Shown here piece by piece: positions 1-6,992 of a DNA stretch of 18,469 nt. This stretch comes from Acidobacteriota bacterium. GTDB taxonomy: Bacteria > Acidobacteriota > Polarisedimenticolia > Polarisedimenticolales > Polarisedimenticolaceae. Every line of letters begins with the position of its first letter. Within the stretch, counting starts at the first letter, position 1. The position numbers and the translations under genes were made by a program. The stretch lies in the NCBI GenBank assembly GCA_011773795.1, contig WVWW01000047.1, positions 25,304-43,772 of the forward strand, written 5' to 3'. Below the pieces are notes generated by a model. It did no database searches. It saw nothing but the letters and a program-made list of their open reading frames with translations, and was not told the DNA's origin.

Positions 1-1
1 T

Positions 2-556
2 TTCGAGACCAAGGCGAAGTTCATCCTGTGCATCGAGACCGGCGGCATGTTCCAGCGGCTGCAGAGCCACAAGTTCTGGCGTAAGACGAAATGCATCCTC
101 GTCTCTATGGCCGGCGTGCCGACGCGTGCGACGCGGCGCTTCGTGCGGCGGCTGTCGGACCAGTGCAAGCTGCCGGTCTACGCCTTCGTCGACTGCGATC
201 CCTACGGCATCTCCAACATCTACCGCACGCTCAAGGTCGGCTCGGGCAACGCCGCGCACATCAACAAGTTCTTCTGCGTGCCCAAGGCGCGGTTCCTCGG
301 CGTGACGCCGCAGGACATCGTCGACTACAAGCTGCCGACGCATCCGCTGAAGGAGGTCGACGTCAAGCGCGCCAAGGACGCGCTCAAGAACGATCCGTTC
401 TTCAAGCGCCACAAGGAGTGGCAGACGGCGATCAAGCAGTTGCTCAAGATGAACGTCCGCGCGGAGCAACAGGCGCTGGCGCGCTGGGGCCTGAACTACG
501 TGATCGAGGAGTACCTGCCGAACAAGCTGAAGGCGGTCAAGAAGTTCCTGCCGTAG
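2..556 (+). CDS. top6A: DNA topoisomerase VI subunit A (Spo11-like), 3' fragment
   Basis: Only the last 184 residues are present; the gene enters from the left edge in frame 2. Topo VI A is the DNA-cleaving subunit of a type IIB topoisomerase, and with the ATPase subunit B it passes one duplex through another. The fragment covers the Toprim domain. An acidic metal-ligand residue is at E12 of the visible part (IETGGMF) and the DxD-like pair is at D64 and D66 (FVDCDPYG). The stretch GVPTRATRRF between them and the C-terminal EEYLPNKLK are also family-like. The catalytic tyrosine lies in the missing N-terminal winged-helix part. The gene ends with TAG four bases before the stop of the opposing yqgE gene. 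Subunit B would be expected upstream, outside the window. Topo VI is mainly archaeal but is known in some bacterial lineages. Identification is confident; whether the complex is complete cannot be judged here. Confidence 0.88.
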   Translation, partial: FETKAKFILCIETGGMFQRLQSHKFWRKTKCILVSMAGVPTRATRRFVRRLSDQCKLPVYAFVDCDPYGISNIYRTLKVGSGNAAHINKFFCVPKARFLGVTPQDIVDYKLPTHPLKEVDVKRAKDALKNDPFFKRHKEWQTAIKQLLKMNVRAEQQALARWGLNYVIEEYLPNKLKAVKKFLP

Positions 557-560
557 CAGT

Positions 561-1112
561 CTAGGCCTGGACGGAACCGCCCTGCACCAGGGCCCCGGGC
601 TCGATGCCTTGGCTCCGTAACACCTCGGCCCACATCTCTTCCGGGTCGGCGTCCAGCACGCTCTTCGCATCCGCCGGAGCGTGGACCCAGGCGCCTTCCT
701 CGATCTCACGCTCCAGTTGGCCCGGCGCCCAGCCGGTATACCCGGAATAGCAGTGGAACCGCCCACTCTTGAGGTGGCACAACCGTCCGAGAGTCCCGCG
801 TGACGCGCTGACGTGGAGGCCCTCGCAGATCCGGTGCCCCTCCGGGTCGACGTGCTCTTCGCCGTACACGACGATGCCCTGTTCGGGCTGGACCGGGCCG
901 CCTTGGCGGACGCGTTTGTCGGCGTCGCCCTCGTACGGGATCTGATGGTCGCTGCAAAGGTCGGCGAGCAGCATCGGGCTCTCGCGGTTGATCACGACAC
1001 CCAGCGCACCCTCCTCGTTGCGCTCGAGCAGGAATACGACCGACTGCTTGAAATTGGGATCCTGCATTTGCGGGACGGCGATCAGGAAGCCCGGTGCCAG
1101 TGCGTCGTCCAT
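561..1112 (-). CDS. yqgE: YqgE/AlgH family protein (UPF0301)
   Basis: The 183-residue protein has the usual family length and belongs to the YqgE/AlgH family, whose biochemical role is unresolved. In Pseudomonas, AlgH was linked to alginate regulation. Visible family features are the N-terminal GFLIAVPQM, then FLLERNEEGALGVVINR (residues 27-43), the GGPV turn (71-74) and the conserved C-terminal block GYTGWAPGQLEREI. There is no signal peptide or membrane segment, so it is probably cytoplasmic. The frame is open 20 codons further upstream to 1172. I chose the ATG at 1112 because the family begins right before the GFLIA block and the extra arginine-rich residues look like non-coding sequence. 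The Shine-Dalgarno match (GGGGGC about 13 bases upstream) is weak, so the start is moderately certain. The gene is divergent from the receiver gene at 1213 and convergent with top6A. Confidence 0.92.
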   Translation of the reverse strand: MDDALAPGFLIAVPQMQDPNFKQSVVFLLERNEEGALGVVINRESPMLLADLCSDHQIPYEGDADKRVRQGGPVQPEQGIVVYGEEHVDPEGHRICEGLHVSASRGTLGRLCHLKSGRFHCYSGYTGWAPGQLEREIEEGAWVHAPADAKSVLDADPEEMWAEVLRSQGIEPGALVQGGSVQA

Positions 1113-1148
1113 GTCTTCATTTTGCCCCCAAAAACGCCTACGCGCACG

Positions 1149-1196
1149 GGAAACTGGATTCGGGGTTTCCAAGACCTATCTTTCCATTGAGGAAAG
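1149..1196. repeat. Two adjacent inverted repeats built from GGAAA/TTTCC
   Basis: The divergent intergenic region between yqgE and the receiver gene holds two perfect short inverted repeats. The first is GGAAAC (1149-1154) with GTTTCC (1165-1170), separated by 10 bases. The second is CTTTCC (1180-1185) with GGAAAG (1191-1196), separated by 5 bases. All four arms share the GGAAA/TTTCC core. They could be operator half-sites for a dimeric regulator, or RNA hairpins in the 5' leader of the receiver mRNA. A possible -10 (TATCTT, 1177-1182) overlaps the second repeat, without a convincing -35. Confidence 0.4.
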
Positions 1197-1212
1197 GGCT
1201 CGAGGCTTGGTC

Positions 1213-1602
1213 ATGGAAGTGCTGATCGTCGAAGACGAGCGCGAAATCGCGGAGCTGATCCGCGACTCGCTCAAACCGCTCGGGATGAAATGTCGCATCG
1301 CGCCGGACGCCGGCGCCGCCGACCGTGCGCTGGCCGAACGCCGCGTCGAGGCCGTGACGCTGGATCTGGGGATCCCCGGACGTCCCGGCGTCGAATGGCT
1401 CGAGATCATCGCCGAGCGGCAGCCGCAATTGGCGCGCCGCACGCTCGTGATCACAGGGCTCGATTTGCAGCGCGAGCTCGTCGAACGGCTCGCCCGTTGC
1501 GGCGCGGGAATCCTGGCCAAGCCGTTCAGCGTCGCGGGGTTGCATGAGGCCGCCCGCAGCCAGTTTGCGCGCCCCATCCACCTAAGTGCTAACCTGAATT
1601 GA
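1213..1602 (+). CDS. Stand-alone response regulator receiver protein
   Basis: This 129-residue protein consists of a CheY-like receiver domain only, with no output domain. It should accept a phosphoryl group from a histidine kinase and act by protein-protein contact. The phosphorylation machinery is complete: acidic pocket E7-D8-E9 in LIVEDE, phospho-acceptor D51 in TLDLGIPG, switch residue T81 in VITG and K103 in LAKPF. I start at ATG 1213, seven bases after GAGG (1202-1205). A TTG two codons earlier is possible. The open frame runs upstream to 988, but that part is antisense to yqgE. No kinase gene is nearby, so the partner is unknown. The stop codon overlaps the -35 element of the tRNA-Cys promoter. 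Confidence 0.9.
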   Translation: MEVLIVEDEREIAELIRDSLKPLGMKCRIAPDAGAADRALAERRVEAVTLDLGIPGRPGVEWLEIIAERQPQLARRTLVITGLDLQRELVERLARCGAGILAKPFSVAGLHEAARSQFARPIHLSANLN

Positions 1603-1627
1603 CCTGGCCGGAACCTGTTTGTATATT
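1599..1627 (+). promoter_or_regulatory. Sigma-70-type promoter of tRNA-Cys
   Basis: A -35 element TTGACC (1599-1604) and a -10 element TATATT (1622-1627) are separated by exactly 17 bases, which is near-consensus housekeeping spacing. Transcription would start around 1634, about 11 bases before the mature tRNA 5' end. The -35 overlaps the TGA stop codon (1600-1602) of the preceding receiver gene, so the tRNA can be transcribed on its own. Confidence 0.75.
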
Positions 1628-1644
1628 GCGCCATCTCCCTGCAC

Positions 1645-1719
<75 letters not shown>

Positions 1720-1788
1720 CGCAGCACCGCGAATCCAACGCCTGCCTTCCGCTCGACCCTTTGTTGACGCGCCCCCCGGTCGCGGCGA

Positions 1789-3927
1789 TCAGGAGCGGGT
1801 CTCCGTAACGGTTCCCAGGTAATACCGCTCGGCGTACTCGCGCACCATCCGCGCCGTGCCGAAGCGTGGGGCCAGGTCCCCGATGGCACGCTTCATCCTC
1901 TTGATCCACTCACGCGGCAGCCCGTCCGGATCTCGATCGTAATAGCAGGGGACGACCTCGTCGGTCAGTACGCGATAGATCGCCGCCGCGTCGACATGAT
2001 CCTCTTCCGCATCGTCGCCGGGACGCTCCTCGGGTCCGATGGCCCAACCGTGGGCGGCGTCGTAGCCCTCGAGCCACCAGCCGTCGAGCACGCTGACGTT
2101 GAGCACGCCGTTCATCGCGGCCTTCATGCCGGACGTCCCGCTGGCCTCCAGCGGGCGGCGCGGGTTGTTGAGCCACACGTCGACGCCCTGCACCAGGTAG
2201 CGGCCGATGCGCATGTCGTAGTTCTCGAGGAACAAGACGCGCCCCAGGAGCTCCGGATCGAGCGTCGACTGCCAGATCCGGCGAATGAGCTCCTGTCCGG
2301 GACGGTCGGCCGGGTGCGCCTTGCCCGCAAACAGGAACTGCACCGGGCGCTCCGACGCCGTCACGATCCGCTTCAGCTCGTCGAGGTCGCGCAGGATCAG
2401 GTCGGCACGTTTGTAGGTCGCGAAGCGGCGCGCAAACCCGACCAGCAGGATGTCGGGATCCAGGACGTGATCGAGCCGGCGCAGCTCGTCGGGGGAACGA
2501 CCGTGACGCGCGAACTGGTCGCGCAACCGTTCGCGTGCGACCCGTACCAGACGGTTCTTCTGGATCCTGTGCGCCTCCCACAGGTCCGCGTCCGTCGTCT
2601 GTTCCATCGCCTCGGCGAACGGCTTGATGGATTGATCGTCGTCGAACTCGCCGAACCGCGAGCACAACAGCTCGTGCATTTCCGGACCGATCCAGGTCGC
2701 CGCATGCACTCCGTTGGTGATGTGCTCGACCGGGCCGTGGCCGCTACCCTCCAGGAGACCGTTCCAGATGCTGCCTGCGATGCGGCCGTGTCGTTCGCTG
2801 ACGCCGTTGGCGCGACTGCTCGTACGCAGGGCGAGCGCGGTCAGGTTGAAGCGGTTCTCTTCGACGGCCCCGAGGTCGAGCGCCCGGTCCACGGGAACAC
2901 CGTATTGCGTTCCCCAGGGTTCGATGTAGCGACGAACCATCTGCGCCTCGAACACCTCGTTGCCTGCGGGGACCGGAGTGTGGGTGGTGAACACGGCGTT
3001 GGCGCGGATCGCCGCGAGAGCGGCGTCGAAGTCCAAGGTTCCACGAAGCGCCATCGCCAGCCGGTCGAGGGACAGCAGGGACGAGTGGCCTTCGTTCATG
3101 TGCCAAACCGACGGCTCGGTCCCGAGCACGCGGAGCAGCTTCGCCCCGCCGATGCCCAGAACCCACTCCTGACAGAAGCGCATCTCGCGGCCGCTGACGT
3201 AGAGCACCGACGTGATCGCCCGATCGGCGGGGTGGTTCTCGGGAAGGTCGGTGTCCAGCAACAGCACAGGCACCCGGCCGATCTGCGCCTTCCAGGCACC
3301 GAGCCGCACGATGCGATCGGACAGCGGGAGATCGATCCGCAGGTCGCGCCCCGCTTCGTCGACCACGGCGAGCAGCGGGACGCGCCACGGATCGTAGTCC
3401 GGGTAGAAGTGCTCCTGCTGCCCATCGGGATCGACGATCTGTCGAAAGTAACCGTGCCGGTACATCAACCCGACGCCGACGAACGGCAGTCCCAGGTCGC
3501 TGGCCGACTTGCAGTGGTCGCCGGAGAGGATGCCGAGACCGCCGGAGTAGACGTGGAGCGACTCGTGCCAGCCGAACTCGGTCGAGAAATAGGCGATCGG
3601 GCCATCCGTGGCCGTCCCGCGCTGCTCGAACCAGGTCGGTTGATCCGAGGCCATGTAGCCGTCGAACCGCTCGACCAGATCGCGGTAGCCGCGGATGAAC
3701 TCCTCGGAGTCCGCCAGCTCGTGCCAGCGCTGCGGGTCCATGTCGATCAGCAGCTCGATCGGGTTGCGGTAGCGCGCCCAGCAGCCACGGTCCATGCCGT
3801 TGAACAGCTTCCGGGCCTGGGGTGTCCAGGTCCACCACAGGTTGTAGGCGATGTCGCGGAGGCGCGAGAACTGCAGAGGAATCTGGATCCTCTCGGGAGC
3901 ACGGGTCTTGATCTCGGGGAGTGCCAT
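1789..3927 (-). CDS. glgP: Alpha-glucan phosphorylase (GT35)
   Basis: This 712-residue cytoplasmic enzyme should release glucose-1-phosphate from glycogen or maltodextrin by phosphorolysis with pyridoxal phosphate. It fits the shorter alpha-glucan phosphorylase branch common in bacteria and archaea rather than the roughly 800-residue glycogen phosphorylase branch. Diagnostic segments are IAYFSTEFGWHESLHVYSGG (111-130), GILSGDHCKSASDLGLP, MNEGHSSLL, TTHTPVPAGNEVF, ITNGVHAATW and the PLP site EASGTSGMKAAMNG, with the Schiff-base lysine at K602. The N-terminal YNLWWTW block is typical. The frame is open to 4032, but I start at ATG 3927. It has GAGG nine bases upstream, matches the family N-terminus and leaves a 95-base divergent spacer from the exonuclease gene. 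No other glycogen genes are in the window. Confidence 0.95.
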   Translation of the reverse strand: MALPEIKTRAPERIQIPLQFSRLRDIAYNLWWTWTPQARKLFNGMDRGCWARYRNPIELLIDMDPQRWHELADSEEFIRGYRDLVERFDGYMASDQPTWFEQRGTATDGPIAYFSTEFGWHESLHVYSGGLGILSGDHCKSASDLGLPFVGVGLMYRHGYFRQIVDPDGQQEHFYPDYDPWRVPLLAVVDEAGRDLRIDLPLSDRIVRLGAWKAQIGRVPVLLLDTDLPENHPADRAITSVLYVSGREMRFCQEWVLGIGGAKLLRVLGTEPSVWHMNEGHSSLLSLDRLAMALRGTLDFDAALAAIRANAVFTTHTPVPAGNEVFEAQMVRRYIEPWGTQYGVPVDRALDLGAVEENRFNLTALALRTSSRANGVSERHGRIAGSIWNGLLEGSGHGPVEHITNGVHAATWIGPEMHELLCSRFGEFDDDQSIKPFAEAMEQTTDADLWEAHRIQKNRLVRVARERLRDQFARHGRSPDELRRLDHVLDPDILLVGFARRFATYKRADLILRDLDELKRIVTASERPVQFLFAGKAHPADRPGQELIRRIWQSTLDPELLGRVLFLENYDMRIGRYLVQGVDVWLNNPRRPLEASGTSGMKAAMNGVLNVSVLDGWWLEGYDAAHGWAIGPEERPGDDAEEDHVDAAAIYRVLTDEVVPCYYDRDPDGLPREWIKRMKRAIGDLAPRFGTARMVREYAERYYLGTVTETRS

Positions 3928-3976
3928 CCGCAACGACCTCGGCCGCGATCGAGCGGCGATTTTCGGAGCGAGAGAG

Positions 3977-3984
3977 ATTACACT
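3977..3984. promoter_or_regulatory. Possible overlapping divergent -10 elements for glgP and the exonuclease
   Basis: In the 95-base spacer the minus strand reads TGTAAT at 3977-3982 (five of six consensus positions) and the plus strand reads TACACT at 3979-3984 (four of six). They would place start sites about 43 bases before the glgP ATG and about 32 bases before the exonuclease GTG. No good -35 is visible on either strand, so this is a weak call. Confidence 0.3.
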
Positions 3985-4022
3985 AGGGCTCTGCTTTCGC
4001 ACCACCATCCGAGGAACGCCCC

Positions 4023-4793
4023 GTGGCCGCACTGGAGTTGACCCGACCGATCGTCTGTTTCGACCTCGAGACCACCGGGGTGGACCCGGCGACCGATCGC
4101 ATCGTCCAGATCTCGATCCTGCGTGTGGAGCCCGACGGAAGCCGGGACGTGCGCACGCGGAAGATCAATCCGGAGCGGCCGATTCCGGCGGAGGCGACCG
4201 CCGTTCACGGGATCCGCGATGAGGACGTCGCCGACGCCCCGGCGTTCCGGAGAATCGCCCGGGCGTTGCTCGATCTGCTCGAGGGTGCCGATCTGGCCGG
4301 TTTCAACGTCGCCCGCTTCGACATCCCGCTGCTCGACAGGGAGTTCCGCGACTGCGGTTTGAGTCTGGGGCTCGATCAACGCCGCGTCGTGGACGCGATG
4401 ACGATCTTCCACCGCATGGAGCCGCGGGATCTGTCCGCGGCGACCCGCTTCTACCTCGGTCGCGAACACACCGGCGCGCACGACGCCGAGGCGGATGTCG
4501 CCGCGTCGTTCGACGTACTCGAGGCTCAGCTCGAACGCTACGAAGACTTGCCGCGCGCGGTGGACGCGTTGGACGCCTGGATCCGCCGGGTCCCCGAGAA
4601 CGCCGCCGATCCCGACGGGAAGTTCGTCCACGAGGACGGGAAAGTCGTGTTCAACTTCGGCAAGCACAAGGGGAAGCCTTTGACCGAGGTCGCGGCAACG
4701 GCGCCGGACTACCTGCAGTGGATACTCGGGAGCGATTTCCCGGACGACGCGAAGCGCTTCGTGCGCGAGGCGCTGGACGACCAGGGTGGCTAG
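4023..4793 (+). CDS. DnaQ-like DEDDh 3'-5' exonuclease with ExoX-type C-terminal domain
   Basis: The 256-residue protein has an RNase T/DNA Pol III epsilon-type exonuclease domain (about 9-172). All motifs are intact: ExoI FDLETTG with D14 and E16, ExoII FNVARFD with D100, and ExoIII HDAEAD with H153 and D158. It should remove nucleotides from 3' ends of single-stranded DNA or RNA using two metal ions. A second small domain (about 209-250, FNFGKHKGKPL followed by PDYLQWIL) resembles the C-terminal segment of exonuclease X-type proteins. This points to a repair exonuclease rather than the replicative proofreading subunit. The start is GTG 4023, six bases after GAGGAA (4011-4016). The TAG stop is shared with the convergent sulfatase through one CTAG (4790-4793). 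Confidence 0.9.
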   Translation: MAALELTRPIVCFDLETTGVDPATDRIVQISILRVEPDGSRDVRTRKINPERPIPAEATAVHGIRDEDVADAPAFRRIARALLDLLEGADLAGFNVARFDIPLLDREFRDCGLSLGLDQRRVVDAMTIFHRMEPRDLSAATRFYLGREHTGAHDAEADVAASFDVLEAQLERYEDLPRAVDALDAWIRRVPENAADPDGKFVHEDGKVVFNFGKHKGKPLTEVAATAPDYLQWILGSDFPDDAKRFVREALDDQGG

Positions 4794-6151
4794 TCGACGT
4801 AGCCCAACGACTTCAACGCCTTGACGCTTTCCTCGTCGAGCGGCGCGGGGATCGTGCTGTCGAACTCGCCGAGGCCCTCGTAAACCGTGCGCATCCAGCC
4901 CAGCAACCCCTCGGTCGGGTGTTCGTTGACCCGGGTCAGGCTGTCGAGCTCTTTAGGATCGGCCTCCAGGTCGAAGAGCCAGCGGCGATTCCGCTCCATG
5001 CGGAAGATCTCCTTGCGGTTCTTCTCGATCAGCCCGACCGCGAGCAACCCGGCCTTGCGGGCGAGGTCCGAATCGTGCTTCGAAAGGACGGCGCCGCGGT
5101 GGGCCTGGTAGCGGGTGATCCGGTCCATCGGCGGCTCACCGCCGTCCAACACCGCGGTCCAGTCGAAACCGGCGAACGGCGCGTTGCCTTCGGTGTCGAT
5201 CAAGCCCAGGATCGTCGGCGCCAGGTCGATCAGCAGGGCCGGCGCATCGACGGTTCCCGGCGCCACACGCCCGGGCCAGCGAATGCTCATGGGGATGTGT
5301 AACGTCGGTTCGTAGAGATGGCGCCCGTGGCCCCAGTAGCCGTGCTCGCCGAGGCTCTCGCCGTGATCCGAGGCGAACACGATCAACGTCTCGTCCAGGT
5401 TGATCTTCTTGCCGGCGATCTCCAAGAGCTCGCCAAACGCGGCATCCACGGCGGCGATCTCGGTGTCGTACTTTTCCTTGTCGCCGAGCGCCTGGTTCTT
5501 CGGGAAACCGAGCTGCCCATGGAAGGCCTTCTGGTTTCGGTACGGCGCGTGCGGTTCGACGTAATGGACCCAGGCCATGAACGGCCGGTCGCCGTGACGC
5601 CCGGCGTGATCGTCGAGCCACACGTCGAATGCCTCGTTGAGATCGTCGGCGGTCGCCTCGCCCTTCACCAGACCGAACCAGCGACGGCGCGAGATGACCT
5701 CTTCGTAGTACTCGAAATGTTCGGCGAGACCGGAAAGCTTGTCGCGCAGGGTCCAGTTTCCGACGAAGGCCGACGTGCGGTACCCCTGAGCCTGAAGCGC
5801 CTTCGGGAGCGACGCCATCCCACTGCGCATGCGCAGGCCGTTACGCGATCCCCCGTGCTCGTGGGGGTAGCGCGACGTCAGCATCGAGCACAACGCGGGA
5901 CCGGTCAGCGGTTCGACGGTGCGGGCTTGCGTGAAGCGCACGCCTTCCCGCATCAGCTTGTCGATCACCGGCGACGTGTTGCGGCTGTAGCCGTAGGCGC
6001 CGAGTCGATCGGCGCGCAGCGTGTCGACCGTGACGATCAGGACGTTCGGTAGACGCCCGGTCGGCGGCTCGACACCGCCGGTCTGCGACAGCATGGCCGC
6101 ACCGCAGAGGATCAACAGCGCCACCCGGCAGGAGGAACCCGTTCGCAACAT
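4790..6151 (-). CDS. Sulfatase-superfamily (alkaline phosphatase fold) exported hydrolase with Thr at the nucleophile position
   Basis: The 453-residue protein starts with an arginine-containing n-region and hydrophobic stretch (VALLILCGAAML), a Sec signal peptide, so it probably acts in the periplasm. Family blocks are VDTLRADRLGAYGY (D43 metal ligand), the nucleophile region ending MLTSRYPHEHG, EPHAPY (H201) and ASDHGESLGEHG (D262, H263). Classical sulfatases have C/S-x-P-S-R, with Cys or Ser converted to formylglycine. Here the aligned residues are T83-G-P-A-L, so formylglycine cannot form and the Arg is absent. This favours a Thr-nucleophile phosphodiester or phosphoryl-transfer enzyme over a true sulfatase; the substrate is unknown. 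The C-terminus LKSLGYVD is common in this subfamily. I prefer ATG 6151 over GTG 6163 because GAGGTG lies nine bases before it. It lies 43 bases after trmK, probably in one transcript. Confidence 0.85.
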   Translation of the reverse strand: MLRTGSSCRVALLILCGAAMLSQTGGVEPPTGRLPNVLIVTVDTLRADRLGAYGYSRNTSPVIDKLMREGVRFTQARTVEPLTGPALCSMLTSRYPHEHGGSRNGLRMRSGMASLPKALQAQGYRTSAFVGNWTLRDKLSGLAEHFEYYEEVISRRRWFGLVKGEATADDLNEAFDVWLDDHAGRHGDRPFMAWVHYVEPHAPYRNQKAFHGQLGFPKNQALGDKEKYDTEIAAVDAAFGELLEIAGKKINLDETLIVFASDHGESLGEHGYWGHGRHLYEPTLHIPMSIRWPGRVAPGTVDAPALLIDLAPTILGLIDTEGNAPFAGFDWTAVLDGGEPPMDRITRYQAHRGAVLSKHDSDLARKAGLLAVGLIEKNRKEIFRMERNRRWLFDLEADPKELDSLTRVNEHPTEGLLGWMRTVYEGLGEFDSTIPAPLDEESVKALKSLGYVD

Positions 6152-6194
6152 CCGCTTGCTCACCTCATCGAACCCGACCCACCCGGGCCGCTGA

Positions 6195-6917
6195 TCATCC
6201 TAACCGCGGCGACTTCAGCGCTGCAAGGGCACGGTCGGCCAAATCGCACTCTCCGCGGGCGCGTTCCACGCCTGCGCCCCGGGCACGCCGCAATCGCGCC
6301 TTCGCGCGGGACGATCGTTCGGTCCAGTAGTCGATCGCCGCGGGATCCCGGTCGCGAAACCAGCAGGGTCCCAGCTCGAACCATTCGCGTTCGTCGAAGC
6401 CGGCGGGGGGTGTGAAGACCTCCACGCCAGGAACGGCACGCATGACGGTGTAGAAGCGGCCGCGATCGCGAACGAGCGTCTCGTCCGCGACGCGCCAGCC
6501 GCGACGCGCCAGCCCGGCGCGGAGGGCAGCCCAACCGGATTGCGGTTGCAGCACCAACCAACTCACGCCCAACGCCTCGAGTTTCTCCGGTTCGAGGATC
6601 GACAGCATGGTGGCCCCGCCCATACCGCTCAGCACGAGGCCATCGAAACGGTCCTCGGCGTCCAGTGGGGTCAGGCCGTCGCCCTGCCGCACCTCGATGC
6701 GCTCGGCCTCGGGGCAACCGCCGACGCCGGAGCGCAGCCGTCCCGAGGGCCCGGCGCCGAACTCGGTGGCCACGCACCAGGACGCCCGGCCGCTGCGGAT
6801 CAGCAGGCGCGGCAAACGCCCGTGATCGCTGCCGATATCGGCGACTCGGCTACCCGCGGCGACGGCTTCCGTGACGGCCAGCAGCCGAGGTCGCACGCGG
6901 GGAAATAACTCGCTCAT
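6195..6917 (-). CDS. trmK: TrmK-type tRNA (adenine(22)-N1)-methyltransferase
   Basis: This 240-residue class I SAM-dependent methyltransferase resembles Bacillus TrmK, which methylates N1 of A22 in the tRNA D-loop region. Evidence is the SAM-binding ADIGSDHGRLP (26-36), the acidic strand end VATEF, RQGDGL (77-82), LSGMGGATM (96-104) and LVLQPQSG (121-128), all in family order. The C-terminal third is arginine- and alanine-rich and forms the expected helical extension. The start is ATG 6917, with GGGAG eight bases upstream. The same frame stays open another 2.7 kb upstream, but that part is antisense to speA and the cupin gene and is not coding. The start codon overlaps the -35 of the divergent speA promoter. 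The exact methylated position is inferred from family membership. Confidence 0.88.
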   Translation of the reverse strand: MSELFPRVRPRLLAVTEAVAAGSRVADIGSDHGRLPRLLIRSGRASWCVATEFGAGPSGRLRSGVGGCPEAERIEVRQGDGLTPLDAEDRFDGLVLSGMGGATMLSILEPEKLEALGVSWLVLQPQSGWAALRAGLARRGWRVADETLVRDRGRFYTVMRAVPGVEVFTPPAGFDEREWFELGPCWFRDRDPAAIDYWTERSSRAKARLRRARGAGVERARGECDLADRALAALKSPRLG

Positions 6918-6944
6918 GACCGCGTCTCCCGGTTGCCTTATAAT
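6916..6944 (+). promoter_or_regulatory. speA promoter with consensus -10
   Basis: A perfect TATAAT (6939-6944) is preceded by ATGACC (6916-6921, four of six consensus positions) with a 17-base spacer. Transcription should start near 6951, giving a leader of about 42 bases to the TTG at 6993. The promoter lies inside the upstream part of the open speA frame, which rules out the longest reading of speA. Confidence 0.75.
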
Positions 6945-6969
6945 GCGACGCTTCCCGACCCGTTGTCGA
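6940..6969 (-). promoter_or_regulatory. Candidate trmK promoter sharing the speA -10 region
   Basis: On the minus strand TCGACA (6969-6964, five of six consensus positions) is followed after 18 bases by CATTAT (6945-6940, four of six). This -10 is offset by one base from the plus-strand TATAAT, because the TTATAA core is palindromic. The start site would be near 6933, giving a leader of about 15 bases that carries the trmK GGGAG ribosome site. Confidence 0.5.
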
Positions 6970-6992
6970 CGTATCGAGAGGAGCACGCGCCG

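Noticed and set aside
1720..1788. Possible second tRNA or terminator after tRNA-Cys
   Set aside because: No cloverleaf can be drawn, and no stem followed by a T-run is present in this stretch.
3928..4032. Longer N-terminus for glgP
   Set aside because: The extra 35 residues are arginine- and proline-rich, unlike the family, and would overlap the exonuclease start at 4023.
1996..4041. Open plus frame of 681 codons antisense to glgP
   Set aside because: Its translation matches no family and it mirrors the codon bias of glgP on the other strand.
4790..6151. Lipoprotein signal at LLILCGAA in the sulfatase-fold protein
   Set aside because: The residue before the Cys is Leu, which does not fit a lipobox; an ordinary Sec signal peptide is more likely.
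6152..6163. GTG start for the sulfatase-fold gene
   Set aside because: ATG 6151 has GAGGTG at nine bases and gives a better signal peptide start; the GTG itself is part of that ribosome site.
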